From Mycobacterium paraffinicum (GTDB lineage: Bacteria; Actinomycetota; Actinomycetes; Mycobacteriales; Mycobacteriaceae), in NCBI RefSeq assembly GCF_001907675.1, contig NZ_MPNT01000028.1, forward strand, positions 12,793 through 76,792: a DNA stretch of 64,000 nucleotides, read 5' to 3'. Positions 1-14,163 of this stretch are shown here, piece after piece. The position numbers and the translations under genes were made by a program. Positions within the stretch are counted from its first letter, which is position 1. Every line of letters starts with the position of its first letter. A model generated the notes under the pieces. The model saw only the letters and a list, made by a program, of their open reading frames with translations. It did no database searches and was not told the origin of the DNA.

Positions 1-1141
1 CGACGCGCTGACGCATGCCGCGCAACCCGCGCCCTTCGGCGGATTGCGGGGCGGCTATCGCCACCGGTACTCGGTTGTCCACCGAGACGCTTGCCGATGC
101 CGCCGAGATTCTCAGCACCACCGTCGATTTCGAGTCCGGCGCATGCTTGGCGATGTTGGCCAGGGATTCCTGGGTGATGCGGTACAACGCGAGGCCGACC
201 GCCGGTGAGACGCGTTCGGTGGGTCCGTCGATGCGCAGCGCGGCGTCCAGGCCGGCGCGCTGAAAGTCCGCGACGAGGACGCCGACGTCGTCGATGCCGG
301 GTTCGGGCGTCGTCTGCGCGGGCTTCGTGGGCGAGTTGTCGAGAAGTCCGACGGTGCGCCGAATGTCGGCCATCGCCTGCCGGCCCAGGCGCTCGGCTTG
401 CTCGAGCGCCTCGACCGCGTCGTCGATGTCGCGGTCCTGCTGCAGTCCCCGACGCGCACCCGTCAGGTGCAGCAGCGTGATGCTCAGCGAGTGAGCGATG
501 ACGTCGTGCACTTCGCGGGCGATCCGACGCCGCTCGTCGGCCGCCGCGTGCTGGGCCAGCATCTTCTGCGCCTCGATCTGTTCGGCCAGCAGCAGCCGTT
601 GGCTGCGCATGACGTAACCGAGGAGCCACGCCGCCCCGATGAAGGCCAGGTACAGCATCACCGCGTCCAGGCGGTGCAGTGCGGACGCGGCGAGCAGCAG
701 AGCGGCCGAGGACCCGGCGGACAACAAGCCGCCCGCGATGGAACTCAGCGTCGCGGTGGACAGCACCATCAACACCAGCAGGGCGGGAGCGAAGTCGGCG
801 CGAATGGGAGTCGAGGTACCGAACAGCATCATGGCGGTGGCCGTCGACCAGGTCGCCCACATCAGCAGCGGGCTGAGCTTTGTGTTCAGGAAAAAGAACA
901 CCAGCGTCGGTGCGATGGACACGGAGAATGCCGCGAGCCCGACGGGCACGTCGGCGGAGGGGCGCTGCAGGATCGCAACCACCGCGCCGCCGACGTGGCT
1001 GATGTCGACGGCGATGAGCGACGTCCAGGTGAGACCGACGGGAATCAGCTCACCTCGCCGGCGAAGCTGCTCGCGCAGGTAAGCCGTTGCGGCACGCAAC
1101 ATCGCCCAATCGTAGAAGGGCGCGCCACCTGCGCACATCAT
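1..1141 (-). CDS. Two-component sensor histidine kinase, NarL/HisKA_3 type (C-terminus outside window)
   Basis: Membrane sensor kinase that should autophosphorylate on His and pass phosphate to a LuxR-type regulator. The minus-strand frame is open from about 1141 to the window edge, about 380 codons. The first half is hydrophobic with several membrane segments. It is followed by the dimerisation box REVHDVIAHSLS (phospho-acceptor His about residue 212) and the start of the HATPase domain (LYRITQESLANIAKHA, then GRGLRGMRQRV). The last part of the kinase and any partner regulator lie beyond position 1. The start is uncertain: tandem ATGs at 1141/1138 or a later ATG at 1102. It is divergent from the small gene at 1235, so both promoters share about 100 bp. 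The family call is firm; the signal is unknown. Confidence 0.85.
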   Translation of the reverse strand, partial: MMCAGGAPFYDWAMLRAATAYLREQLRRRGELIPVGLTWTSLIAVDISHVGGAVVAILQRPSADVPVGLAAFSVSIAPTLVFFFLNTKLSPLLMWATWSTATAMMLFGTSTPIRADFAPALLVLMVLSTATLSSIAGGLLSAGSSAALLLAASALHRLDAVMLYLAFIGAAWLLGYVMRSQRLLLAEQIEAQKMLAQHAAADERRRIAREVHDVIAHSLSITLLHLTGARRGLQQDRDIDDAVEALEQAERLGRQAMADIRRTVGLLDNSPTKPAQTTPEPGIDDVGVLVADFQRAGLDAALRIDGPTERVSPAVGLALYRITQESLANIAKHAPDSKSTVVLRISAASASVSVDNRVPVAIAAPQSAEGRGLRGMRQRV

Positions 1142-1234
1142 GCCGTGGGCGGCAATTGCCTCCGCCCGTGGTAGGAGCCAAAGACTGCACTTCGGCACGA
1201 CGCGCGACGGTGTCCGTTTTCCTAGCGTCGAGTC

Positions 1235-1615
1235 ATGACATGGACACAGCTGCACGACCGGATGGCCTTCATGGCCGAAGTGATCAAAGCCGCCGAGGCC
1301 GACCCCGAGGCGGCACTCGCGTCGGTCACGGACTCACCCGAAGTTCCCCGGCTGTTCGGTGACGAAGAGGGCCTGCTGCTGTCGCTGGGGCAGCGCTGGA
1401 TCACCATGCTGGTGGCCAAGCTGGACCAGGCCGCGCACGAGGGCGTGGCGGCCGACCACGTGCGGGCCGAGCTCGAAACCGCCCAACCCGGCCTGCACGC
1501 GCTGGTGCGGATCGGCTCCCGGCGGTCGCTGCGGGTGCGCTCCCTGACGCGCGGTGAGCACGTGGCGGTGGGACTCTTCGGCGGACCGAGCGGCGATCGG
1601 CAGACCGTTGCATGA
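1235..1615 (+). CDS. Small unknown protein upstream of mmpL
   Basis: A 126-residue soluble-looking protein that I do not recognise. It starts at an ATG and has no signal peptide, membrane segment or cysteine motif. The N-terminal two-thirds is acidic and helical in character. The C-terminal part is basic (GSRRSLRVRSLTRG). Its 3' end overlaps the start region of the mmpL frame by up to 62 nt, or 8 nt if mmpL starts at the TTG at 1608. That suggests translational coupling, so it may be a cytoplasmic accessory or regulator of the transporter. This is inference from position only. Codon use matches its neighbours. Confidence 0.6.
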   Translation: MTWTQLHDRMAFMAEVIKAAEADPEAALASVTDSPEVPRLFGDEEGLLLSLGQRWITMLVAKLDQAAHEGVAADHVRAELETAQPGLHALVRIGSRRSLRVRSLTRGEHVAVGLFGGPSGDRQTVA

Positions 1616-4472
1616 CAGGCCGGGACTGATCTCGCGATTCACCGGTCGGTACGCGGTCCTGATCGTCGGGCTGTGGGTCCTCGCGGCCGGTGCCGCCAAC
1701 CTGGCCGTCCCCCAACTGGAGCGAGTGGTCGACTCCCACGCCCGATCCTTCATGCCCACCGACGCGCCGAGCGCCGTCGCCGCCTCGCGGGCCGCCCAGC
1801 TGTTCGACCAGACGCCGAGCAACAACTTCGTTTACGTTGTGCTGGAACGCAATCAGAAGCTCACCCCACGCGACCGGCAGTTCTACGACGCGCTGACCGC
1901 GGAGTTGGGTTCTGATCGACGACACGTCTATGCGGTGACGGACCTGTGGTCGCAGCCCGCGACGGCCGCCGGGGCGCAGAGCTCCGACGGGCGAGCCGTC
2001 AGCGTCATGGTCCGGCTGGCGGGAATGCTGGGCACCGCGCAGGCGCGCGAATCGGTGAACGCAGTCCGCGCCACGGTCCGCACGCTCTCGCCGCCGGCCG
2101 GCCTCGACGTCCATGTCACCGGACCCGGCGCCACCATCGTCGACGAATTCTCCGCGATCGATCGACAGATGCTGGGAATCACCGCCGCCACCATCGGTCT
2201 CATCCTGGTTCTGCTGTTGGTGGTGTACCGATCCCCGATAGCCGCCGCGATTCCGCTGATATCGGTCGGCCTCGCCCTAGCCCTGGCCCGCGCCGTCGTC
2301 GCCGCGCTTGGCCAATCCAATGCGGTTGAAGTTTCGCTGTTTTCGGTCGCGCTCATGGCGGCCATGACGCTGGGCGCCGGCACCGACTACGCGATCTTCC
2401 TGGTTGGCCGCTACCACGAGGCCCGCCGCGGCGGCGCCGCTCCTACCGACGCTCTGACGCTGGCCTACCGCTCCATCGCCCCCGTGGTGATCGGATCGGC
2501 GCTGACCGTGTCGGTGGCGCTGGCGTGCCTGGTGTTCGCGAACGTGGGATCGTTCCGAAGCGCCGGATTACCCTGCGCCATAGGCATTCTGGCGACCATG
2601 GTCGCCGCGCTGACCCTGACGCCCGCACTCATGAGCCTGGCCATCAGGCGCGGGTATCTTGAACCGCGGCCGTCGAGAACGGCGCGGCGCTGGCGCCGTG
2701 TGGGGACGACGGTCGCGCGCTGGCCGGGCCCGATTCTGGTCACCGCGGGCGGCTTGACCCTGCTGGTGGCGCTGCCGCTGGCCGGCATGCGGATCGGCTT
2801 CAACGAGCCCGCCGCCACGCCGGCGTCCACCGACTCCAACCGTGGCTACGCCAGCGCCGACCGGCATTTCGCTGCCAACGCACTGTTGCCCGACGTCGTG
2901 GTGATCCAGGCCGACCACGACCTGCGAAACCCTGCCGGCCTGATCGCCATCGAGCGAATCACGCGCCACATCATGGCCGTACCCGGGGTGCGCGCCGTCC
3001 AGTCCGCCAGCCGCCCCGACGGCAAGGTGCCCGAGCAGGCGACGCTGAGCTACCAGGCCGGCGTGCTCGGCCGTCAGTTCGGGGACACCGTCGACTCGCT
3101 CACCCAACGGCTGCGACGGGTTTCCGAACTCGACTCCGCCCTGGCGCGGACGCAGCTCGCAGTCGACGGCCTCGGTAACGGATTGCGCGGTGGTAGTGCG
3201 GGATTGGCGGACATGTCCGGAGCCGCGGACGACATGCGCGCCGGGATGGATGGGTTGCAGCGCAACGTCACCACGGTGTCGGGTTACCTCGACCCGTTGC
3301 GGGATTTCGTCGGGCGCACCCCCGACTGCGCGACCAATCCCATCTGCTCGACGGTGGACCGAGTGCTTCAGCCGGTCGACAGCCTGGTGCAGACCTCGGC
3401 GCGCCTGGATGCGGGGGCCGCGAAACTGACCAGCGGCTCAACCACTGCCGCCACCGCGATGGCCGGCCTGCCCCAAAGCGTCGGCGCGATGAAAGACGCC
3501 CTGGCGCAGGCGCGTTCGGCCACCCATGACCTACTGAGCCTGTCCGACACCCTCGGACCCCAAATGCGCCAGTTGACCGACTACCTGGACGAGATCGCGA
3601 CGCAGTTTCAGGGCAGTGCGGCGGCAGACTTCTACATGCCGCAGCGGGCGTTGACCGATTCCCGCTACACCGCCGCGCTGGGGCACCTGCTCTCCGGAAA
3701 CGGCAGCGCCGCTTACCTGCTGGTCTACGGAGACGGCTCGGAGTGGGGCGGCGACGGCGCCAAGCGGGCAGACCTGATCCGCGCCGCCATCAAGGAAGCC
3801 ACCAAGGAAGGCACTCTGACGCCGGTGGAGGTCGACCTTGCCGGCGTGGGCCCCGTGACTGCTGACCTGCAGCGCTTCGTCGCAGGCGACACCAAGCTGC
3901 TCGTCGGCGCCGCGTTGGCCCTCATCTTCTTGATCGTCACGGTGATGCTGGGCAGTCCGGTGGCGGGGCTGGTCGTCGTCGGGACCGTCGTCACCTCGTA
4001 CGCGTCGGCAGTCGGTGCCAGCGTGCTGATTTGGCAACACCTGCTGCACCACGATCTGCACTGGGCTGTCGCCCCGATCGCATTCATCGCCCTGATCGCC
4101 GTGGGCGCGGACTATAACCTGCTGCTCGCGCTGCGCATCAAGCACGAAGCGTCGGCGGGCCTCAAGACCGGCATCATCCGCGCCTTCGGCGCCACCGGCG
4201 GGGTGGTCACCGTTGCCGGCATCGTCTTCGGGCTCACCATGCTGGCGTTGCTCAGCAGTAGCGTGCTCAGCATCGCTCAGATCGGCAGCACCATCGCGGC
4301 CGGGCTGTTGTTGGACACCTTGATCGTGCGGGCGTTCATCGTGCCGTCAATCGTGGCGCTGCTGGGCCGCTGGTTCTGGTGGCCACGCGCGCTACCCCGC
4401 CGCGTCAGCATTGCGGCGGTGAAACCGCCACTGCAGCACCCGGTTACGGCCGCTACTGCCGCAGCGCGGTAG
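1554..4472 (+). CDS. MmpL-family RND transporter
   Basis: A 972-residue inner-membrane RND transporter of the mycobacterial MmpL family, which exports lipids or siderophores using the proton gradient. It has one N-terminal membrane helix (about residues 30-50), a periplasmic domain, then five helices (about 205-380). A second periplasmic domain with coiled-coil stretches follows (about 500-690), and the last helices are at about 775-950. The Asp-Tyr pairs expected for proton relay are visible in GTDYAIFL (about 276) and GADYNLLL (about 850). No mmpS partner is nearby. The start is either GTG 1554 or TTG 1608, where only 8 nt overlap the preceding gene. The substrate cannot be read from the sequence. 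The 3' end overlaps the convergent EccC fragment by 20 nt. Confidence 0.9.
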   Translation: MSTWRWDSSADRAAIGRPLHDRPGLISRFTGRYAVLIVGLWVLAAGAANLAVPQLERVVDSHARSFMPTDAPSAVAASRAAQLFDQTPSNNFVYVVLERNQKLTPRDRQFYDALTAELGSDRRHVYAVTDLWSQPATAAGAQSSDGRAVSVMVRLAGMLGTAQARESVNAVRATVRTLSPPAGLDVHVTGPGATIVDEFSAIDRQMLGITAATIGLILVLLLVVYRSPIAAAIPLISVGLALALARAVVAALGQSNAVEVSLFSVALMAAMTLGAGTDYAIFLVGRYHEARRGGAAPTDALTLAYRSIAPVVIGSALTVSVALACLVFANVGSFRSAGLPCAIGILATMVAALTLTPALMSLAIRRGYLEPRPSRTARRWRRVGTTVARWPGPILVTAGGLTLLVALPLAGMRIGFNEPAATPASTDSNRGYASADRHFAANALLPDVVVIQADHDLRNPAGLIAIERITRHIMAVPGVRAVQSASRPDGKVPEQATLSYQAGVLGRQFGDTVDSLTQRLRRVSELDSALARTQLAVDGLGNGLRGGSAGLADMSGAADDMRAGMDGLQRNVTTVSGYLDPLRDFVGRTPDCATNPICSTVDRVLQPVDSLVQTSARLDAGAAKLTSGSTTAATAMAGLPQSVGAMKDALAQARSATHDLLSLSDTLGPQMRQLTDYLDEIATQFQGSAAADFYMPQRALTDSRYTAALGHLLSGNGSAAYLLVYGDGSEWGGDGAKRADLIRAAIKEATKEGTLTPVEVDLAGVGPVTADLQRFVAGDTKLLVGAALALIFLIVTVMLGSPVAGLVVVGTVVTSYASAVGASVLIWQHLLHHDLHWAVAPIAFIALIAVGADYNLLLALRIKHEASAGLKTGIIRAFGATGGVVTVAGIVFGLTMLALLSSSVLSIAQIGSTIAAGLLLDTLIVRAFIVPSIVALLGRWFWWPRALPRRVSIAAVKPPLQHPVTAATAAAR

Positions 4473-5256
4473 CCGGCATCCCGACGAGCACCCCTTCGAC
4501 GTCGCCGTCGGCGCTCACCAGCAGACCGCGCCCCGGCGGCAGCGACTGCGCACGCACCGAGCGGTTGATCCGGTTCTGCGGGTCGTTGTCCATATAGAGC
4601 TGCGCGACTTTCGCCGAGTTCTGGAATCTCATCCACGGATCCATCTGCAGCGTCGCCCAGTTCGCGCTGTTGCGGGTGGTGAACACGTGCAGGCCGATCT
4701 GCCGGGCGCGTTCCATCAGCTTCCACAGCGCCGCCCCCACCGGTGGCTTGGGTGGGTAGCTCTGGTCCGGCCGCAGGTCCTGGACGTCGTCGATGAGCAC
4801 GAAATGCCGTGGCCCCTCCCACGGTTTGAGCGCGCGTAGCTCTTCCTGGCTCAGTCCCTTGGGGGGCAGCCTGGGCAGCAGGATCTGTTGCGCGAGTGAG
4901 GTGATCACCTCATCGATCTCATCCTGGTCATAGGCATACGCACGCACGTACCCCGGCCCACTCAAATCCCGCAGACCGTGCGGTGCGGTCTTCGGGTCGA
5001 TCAGCGTCAGCTGCGCCTCCTCCGGGCTGAACCGGCTCATGATCGCCTCGCCGATGGACACCAGCGACAGGGTCTTGCCACAGCCCTGCCGCCCCAGGAT
5101 CATCAAGCCGGGGCTGTCTTGGAGCTTCAGCGGAACGGGGCCCAGTTCGTGTCGCTCGCCGATTGCGAAAGCGATGGACAGGTCGTCGCCGCTCGGATGC
5201 GCGGCGGCGTACTCCAGTCGGGCCGCCCGCTCTCCCGCCCGGCCCGGCCCGCGACT
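4453..5256 (-). pseudogene. Orphan C-terminal ATPase domain of an ESX EccC/FtsK-type ATPase
   Basis: The frame is open from a stop at 5257-5259 down to 4453, about 267 codons. It reads as the last (third) P-loop domain of a type VII secretion EccC ATPase. The lead-in (DDLSIAFAIGERHELGPVPL) and Walker A (GRQGCGKT) are followed by a Walker B-like HFVLIDDVQDL and the usual C-terminal GRGLLV strand. The first usable starts (TTG 5106, ATG 5103) fall just before Walker A and would drop conserved lead-in strands. So the piece looks truncated at its 5' end rather than a complete gene. EccC proteins carry three such domains and sit in esx clusters, and none of those partners is here. A functional stand-alone gene of 217 aa cannot be excluded. 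Confidence 0.7.
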
Positions 5257-5364
5257 TCATCGCGGCCGCCGCGGCCGTCCGCCACGACGGCCCCTAGGCC
5301 GGCGTTCCACTGCCATGTCGCTTTTCCGCCAGTTTTGTCACCGGGCGGGTGTAAGTCTGGAAGC

Positions 5365-6864
5365 GTGCACGACGATTTCGAACGCTGCTACCGCGCCGTC
5401 CAGTCCAAGGACGCCCGGTTCGACGGCTGGTTCGTCACCGCCGTTCTGACGACCCGCATCTATTGCCGGCCCAGTTGCCCGGTGCGGCCGCCGTTCGCCC
5501 GCAACGTGCGCTTCTACCCGACCGCCGCCGCCGCCCAGCGGGCCGGATTCCGGGCGTGTAAGCGGTGCCGGCCCGACGCCTCGCCCGGGTCGCCGGAATG
5601 GAATGTGCGGGGCGACGTCGTCGCTCGCACGATGCGCTTGATCGCCGACGGCACCGTGGATCGCGACGGCGTCGGCGGGCTGGCGGCGCACCTCGGTTAC
5701 ACCACCCGCCAGCTGGAACGGCTGTTGCAAACCGAGGTCGGCGCCGGGCCGCTCGCGCTGGCCCGCGCCCAGCGGGCGCAGACGGCCCGCCTGCTTGTCG
5801 AGACCACCGACCTGCCATTCGGGGACATCGCGTTCGCGTCGGGATTCTCCAGCATCCGGCAATTCAACGACACCGTGCGCTCGGTCTTCGAGAGCACACC
5901 GACGGAGCTGCGCCGGCGGGCGGCGGTCCGGGCCGGGACCGGGACCGCTTCGCCGGGGGCGGTGTACCTGCGATTGCCGGTCCGCACACCGTTCGCCTAT
6001 GAGGGGGTCTTCGGTCATCTGGCCGCCGGCGCCGTGCCGGGCTGCGAGGAGATCCGCGACGGTGCGTATCGACGGAGCCTGCGTCTTCCGTTCGGTAGCG
6101 CCGTCGCCACCCTGACGCCGGCCGTGGATCACGTCCGCTGCGTGCTGGCGCTCGACGACTTTCGCGACCTGACCACCGCGATAGCCCGCTGCCGCCGACT
6201 GCTGGACCTCGACGCCGATCCCGAAGCGGTGGACGACGCCCTGTCCGGCGACGTCCACCTGCGTCCGGTCGTGGGAAAGGCTCCCGGACAACGGATTCCA
6301 CGCACGGTCGACGAAGCCGAGCTCGCCGTGCGCGCAGTGCTGGGCCAGCAGGTGTCGACCAAGGCGGCCAGAACCCACGCCGCTCGCCTGGTCGCGGCCT
6401 ACGGGCAGCCGATCGCCGACCCCGACGGCGGGCTGACCCACACGTTCCCGTCCGTGGAGCAGCTCGCGGAGATCGACCCCATCCACTTGGCGGTCCCCAA
6501 GGCGCGGCAACGAACCGTGAGCGCGTTGGTCGCCGCCCTCGCCGACGGCCGTGTCGTCCTCGACAGCGGGAGCGACTGGGAGGCCGCCCGCAGACAATTG
6601 CTGGACTTGCCCGGAGTGGGCCCATGGACCGCGGAGGTGATCGCGATGCGCGGCCTCGGCGACCCGGATGCCTTCCCCGCCACCGACCTTGGGCTCCGGT
6701 TGGCCGCCGACCAATTGGGCTTGCCGACGGACGAACGGGCGCTCGTCGCGCACGGCGCCCGGTGGCGCCCCTGGCGTTCGTACGCCACCCAGTACCTCTG
6801 GACCACCCTCGAGCATCCGGTTAACCAATGGCCACCACAGGAGCCCCAAAAGGAGACAGCATGA
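5365..6864 (+). CDS. alkA: Ada/AlkA fusion: methyl-phosphotriester sensor and 3-methyladenine DNA glycosylase
   Basis: A 499-residue DNA-repair protein. The Ada-type zinc domain comes first, with Cys34, Cys38, Cys65 and Cys68 (Y-C-R-P-S-C and C-K-R-C). An AraC-type helix-turn-helix region follows (about 85-185), then an AlkA-type HhH-GPD glycosylase with LPGVGPWTAEV and catalytic Asp441 in FPATDLGL. It removes alkylated bases and probably activates its own transcription after methyl transfer, as known for Ada. The GTG start at 5365 gives a length close to M. tuberculosis AlkA; the frame extends upstream but that part overlaps the EccC fragment and is not conserved. It overlaps ogt by 4 nt, forming an alkA-ogt operon. 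Confidence 0.93.
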   Translation: MHDDFERCYRAVQSKDARFDGWFVTAVLTTRIYCRPSCPVRPPFARNVRFYPTAAAAQRAGFRACKRCRPDASPGSPEWNVRGDVVARTMRLIADGTVDRDGVGGLAAHLGYTTRQLERLLQTEVGAGPLALARAQRAQTARLLVETTDLPFGDIAFASGFSSIRQFNDTVRSVFESTPTELRRRAAVRAGTGTASPGAVYLRLPVRTPFAYEGVFGHLAAGAVPGCEEIRDGAYRRSLRLPFGSAVATLTPAVDHVRCVLALDDFRDLTTAIARCRRLLDLDADPEAVDDALSGDVHLRPVVGKAPGQRIPRTVDEAELAVRAVLGQQVSTKAARTHAARLVAAYGQPIADPDGGLTHTFPSVEQLAEIDPIHLAVPKARQRTVSALVAALADGRVVLDSGSDWEAARRQLLDLPGVGPWTAEVIAMRGLGDPDAFPATDLGLRLAADQLGLPTDERALVAHGARWRPWRSYATQYLWTTLEHPVNQWPPQEPQKETA

Positions 6865-7364
6865 TCGAGTACCGCACCATCGACAGCCCGATCGGGCCGC
6901 TGACCCTTGCCGGTCAGGACTCCGTTTTGACCATGCTTCGGATGGTCGACCAGACCTACGAGCCCAGCCGCACCGGTTGGGCACCGAATGCTACGGCGTT
7001 CGACGAGGCCACCGACCAACTGAACGCATATTTCGCCGGCGAGCTGACCGAATTCGATTTCGAATTCGAACTGCGCGGTTCCGAATTTCAGCGGCGGGTC
7101 TGGAAGGCGCTTCAAGCAATTCCTTACGGCGAGACCAGATCCTACGGAGAGATCGCGGAACAGATCGGCGCCCCCGGTTCCGCGCGCGCCGTGGGACTCG
7201 CTAACGGCCACAATCCCATCGCGATAGTAGTTCCGTGTCATCGCGTCATCGGTGCCAACGGAAGCCTTACCGGCTACGGCGGCGGCCTCGACCGCAAGCG
7301 AACCCTGCTCGCATTGGAGCAGAAACGCGTATCGGCGAATGCGACTTTGACATTGTTCGACTAG
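6861..7364 (+). CDS. ogt: O6-methylguanine-DNA methyltransferase
   Basis: A 167-residue suicide repair enzyme that moves the O6-alkyl group from guanine to its own cysteine. The active-site motif PCHRVIG is present with Cys126, preceded by the family helix-turn-helix (GSARAVG, then the NGHNP turn). The ATG at 6861 overlaps the alkA stop (ATGA) and has an AGGAGA-type ribosome site inside alkA, so the two are translationally coupled. The length fits the family. The gene is followed by a strong intrinsic terminator at 7388. Confidence 0.95.
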   Translation: MIEYRTIDSPIGPLTLAGQDSVLTMLRMVDQTYEPSRTGWAPNATAFDEATDQLNAYFAGELTEFDFEFELRGSEFQRRVWKALQAIPYGETRSYGEIAEQIGAPGSARAVGLANGHNPIAIVVPCHRVIGANGSLTGYGGGLDRKRTLLALEQKRVSANATLTLFD

Positions 7365-7387
7365 GAATGCGCCGTTTCCGCAAATGC

Positions 7388-7417
7388 AAAAACACCCCCG
7401 TTGCCGGGGGTGTTTTT
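7388..7417. terminator. Intrinsic terminator shared by ogt (+) and the rRNA operon (-)
   Basis: A near-perfect hairpin, ACACCCCC(G) pairing with (C)GGGGGTGT, flanked by A-runs on the left and T-runs on the right. It can therefore work in both directions. On the plus strand it lies just after ogt, and on the minus strand just after 5S rRNA. A stem with a clear U-tract is uncommon in mycobacteria and suits a heavily transcribed rRNA operon. Confidence 0.85.
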
Positions 7418-7423
7418 GTGTAT

Positions 7424-7537
7424 GTTCGGCGGTGTCCTACTTTTCCACCCGAAGGGGCAGTATCATCGGCGCTGACAGGCTTAGCTTCCGGGTTCGGAAT
7501 GGGACCGGGCGTTTCCCTGTCGCTGTGGCCGCCGTAA
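7424..7537 (-). rRNA. rrf: 5S ribosomal RNA
   Basis: About 114 nt matching actinobacterial 5S rRNA. Read on the minus strand it begins TTACGGCGGCCACAGCG and ends near GGACACCGCCGAAC. The two ends pair as the 5S acceptor-like helix I. It is the last gene of the rRNA operon, about 97 nt after 23S and just before the terminator. Confidence 0.95.
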
Positions 7538-7634
7538 CTCTATTTAAATTTGGTTTCGGTGGGGGGTGTGGTGTTCAGAGCATCCCGCGACAAATTGTCG
7601 TGAGACTGAACAGTGGTTGCGATTGTGTGTTGGT

Positions 7635-12542
<4,908 letters not shown>

Positions 12543-12742
12543 TCTCCTCGCAGAACGAGGTGAATTCAAATCAGAGAAAATCTGACCTAACAAAAAGACA
12601 CCAAATAACTGGCATCAAAAATTGCCATACCCACACACGGGGAGTGCTAGGTATGGCCAAAAAAACAACAACAAAATAAAAAGACCAAACACACTATTGA
12701 GTTCTCAAACAACACTTGTTTCGCCCGTTTTGGGGCAACCCT
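12543..12742 (-). promoter_or_regulatory. rRNA leader with antitermination and processing elements
   Basis: The transcribed leader ahead of 16S. It holds the mycobacterial conserved leader block TTTGAGAACTCAATAGTG (about 12690-12712), regarded in mycobacteria as part of the Nus antitermination site. Two hairpins are visible: GCCATACC/GGTATGGC (12624-12657) and CCTCG/CGAGG right before 16S (12546-12560). The region is much more A/T-rich than its surroundings. No protein gene is present. Confidence 0.75.
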
Positions 12743-12745
12743 GCC

Positions 12746-12775
12746 AGCTTAATACAAGTCCGGCAGTGGAGTCAA
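12746..12775 (-). promoter_or_regulatory. Proximal rRNA promoter (PCL1-like)
   Basis: -35 TTGACT at 12770-12775, an 18-nt spacer, and -10 TAAGCT at 12746-12751, read on the minus strand. The bases around it resemble the conserved mycobacterial rrn promoter of slow growers. Confidence 0.75.
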
Positions 12776-12821
12776 CTCCCAGTTTTGGTCTTCCAGAGAC
12801 CGTTTCGGGAGCAGCCGTGCC

Positions 12822-12851
12822 AGGCTAGTACCAATCCAGCGAGGGAGTCAA
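12822..12851 (-). promoter_or_regulatory. Distal rRNA promoter (P1-like)
   Basis: -35 TTGACT at 12846-12851, an 18-nt spacer and -10 TAGCCT at 12822-12827. The layout is nearly the same as that of the downstream promoter, 76 nt away. It lies between the murA stop and the leader, so murA read-through could also add to rRNA transcription. Confidence 0.72.
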
Positions 12852-12909
12852 GCGTCCGGGGTGTCGGTCGCCTGGTGTGGCGACCGCCCCTGCGGGGCAC
12901 TGACTTTGG

Positions 12910-14163
12910 TTACTCTACCCGCTCGATCTCCGCTCCCAAAATCGCCAGGTTTTCGACGAACAACGGGTAGCCGCGATCGATGTGGAAGACGTCGTGGACC
13001 TCGGTGTCACCGTCGGCGACGAGGCCCGCCAAAACCAAGCCCGCGCCGGCCCGGATATCGGAACACCACACCGGGGCGCTGGACAATTGCGGCAGGCCTC
13101 GCACGACGGCATGGTGGCCGTCCGTGCGGGCGTCGGCACCCAGCCGGATCATTTCTTCGACGAAGCGGAAACGCGCCTCGAAGACGTTTTCCGTGATCAT
13201 CGACGTCCCGTCGGCGATCGAGGCCAGCGCGATGGCCATCGGCTGCAGGTCCGTGGGAAACCCGGGGAACGGCAGGGTCGCGACGTTGACGGCCTTGGGG
13301 CGCTCGTACTGCGTGATCCGAAAGCTGTTGTCCGTTTGGGTGACCGTCGCGCCGGCGTCATGCAACTTGTGCAGCACCACCTGCAGATGGGCCGGGTCGA
13401 CGCCCGTCACCGAGATGTCGCCCCGGGTCATCGCGGCGGCGATGCCCCACGTGGCGGCCACGATGCGGTCCCCGATCACGCGGTGCTCGGTGGGGTGCAG
13501 CCGCGGGACGCCGGTGATGGTCATCGTCGGCGAGCCGGCGCCCTCGACCTGTGCGCCCATCTGATTCAGCATGGTGCACAGGTCCACGACGTCGGGCTCG
13601 CGGGCCGCATTGTGGATCGTGGTGACGCCCTCGGCCAGCACGGCGGCCATCAGGATGTTTTCGGTGGCTCCCACCGAAGGGAACTCAAGCTGGATCTCCG
13701 CACCACGCAGCGTGTCGGCCTGGGCGACGACGCAACCGTGCTCGATGTTGCACTGCGCCCCCAGCTGGCGCAGGCCCGCCTGATGCATGTCGAGCGGCCG
13801 AGACCCGATCGCGTCACCGCCCGGGAGCGCGACCCGCGCGCGCTTGCACCGCCCGACCAGCGGCCCGAGCACACAGACCGACGCCCGGAACTGTCGCACC
13901 GCCGCAAAATCGGCGTCGTATTTCGGCTCGTCGGGCGAGGTGATCCGGGCGACGTCGCCGTCGAGCTCCACGGTGGCGCCCAGGCCACGCAACACCTCGG
14001 CCATCAGCGGGACGTCGAGGATGTCGGGGCAGTTGGTGATGGTGCTCGTGCCCTCGGCCAATAGCGCCGCGGCCATCAGCTTGAGCACGCTGTTCTTGGC
14101 GCCCCCCACCGCGACTTCGCCGGACAACCGGTTGCCGCCGGTCACCACGAATCGCTCTGCCAC
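12910..14163 (-). CDS. murA: UDP-N-acetylglucosamine 1-carboxyvinyltransferase
   Basis: A 417-residue cytosolic enzyme adding enolpyruvate from PEP to UDP-GlcNAc, the first committed step of peptidoglycan synthesis. The substrate-binding GGAKNSVLK motif is at residues 20-29. The active-site loop reads [11 protein letters not shown], so residue 117 is Asp where most bacteria have Cys. This is the known mycobacterial substitution that makes MurA insensitive to fosfomycin. It is followed on the same strand by the rRNA operon and is divergent from the adenosyltransferase gene. Length and start agree with M. tuberculosis MurA. Confidence 0.97.
   Translation of the reverse strand: MAERFVVTGGNRLSGEVAVGGAKNSVLKLMAAALLAEGTSTITNCPDILDVPLMAEVLRGLGATVELDGDVARITSPDEPKYDADFAAVRQFRASVCVLGPLVGRCKRARVALPGGDAIGSRPLDMHQAGLRQLGAQCNIEHGCVVAQADTLRGAEIQLEFPSVGATENILMAAVLAEGVTTIHNAAREPDVVDLCTMLNQMGAQVEGAGSPTMTITGVPRLHPTEHRVIGDRIVAATWGIAAAMTRGDISVTGVDPAHLQVVLHKLHDAGATVTQTDNSFRITQYERPKAVNVATLPFPGFPTDLQPMAIALASIADGTSMITENVFEARFRFVEEMIRLGADARTDGHHAVVRGLPQLSSAPVWCSDIRAGAGLVLAGLVADGDTEVHDVFHIDRGYPLFVENLAILGAEIERVE

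Noticed and set aside
4978..5364. N-terminal extension of AlkA
   Set aside because: The upstream codons overlap the EccC fragment and are not Ada-like; GTG 5365 gives the family length and the Cys spacing of Ada.
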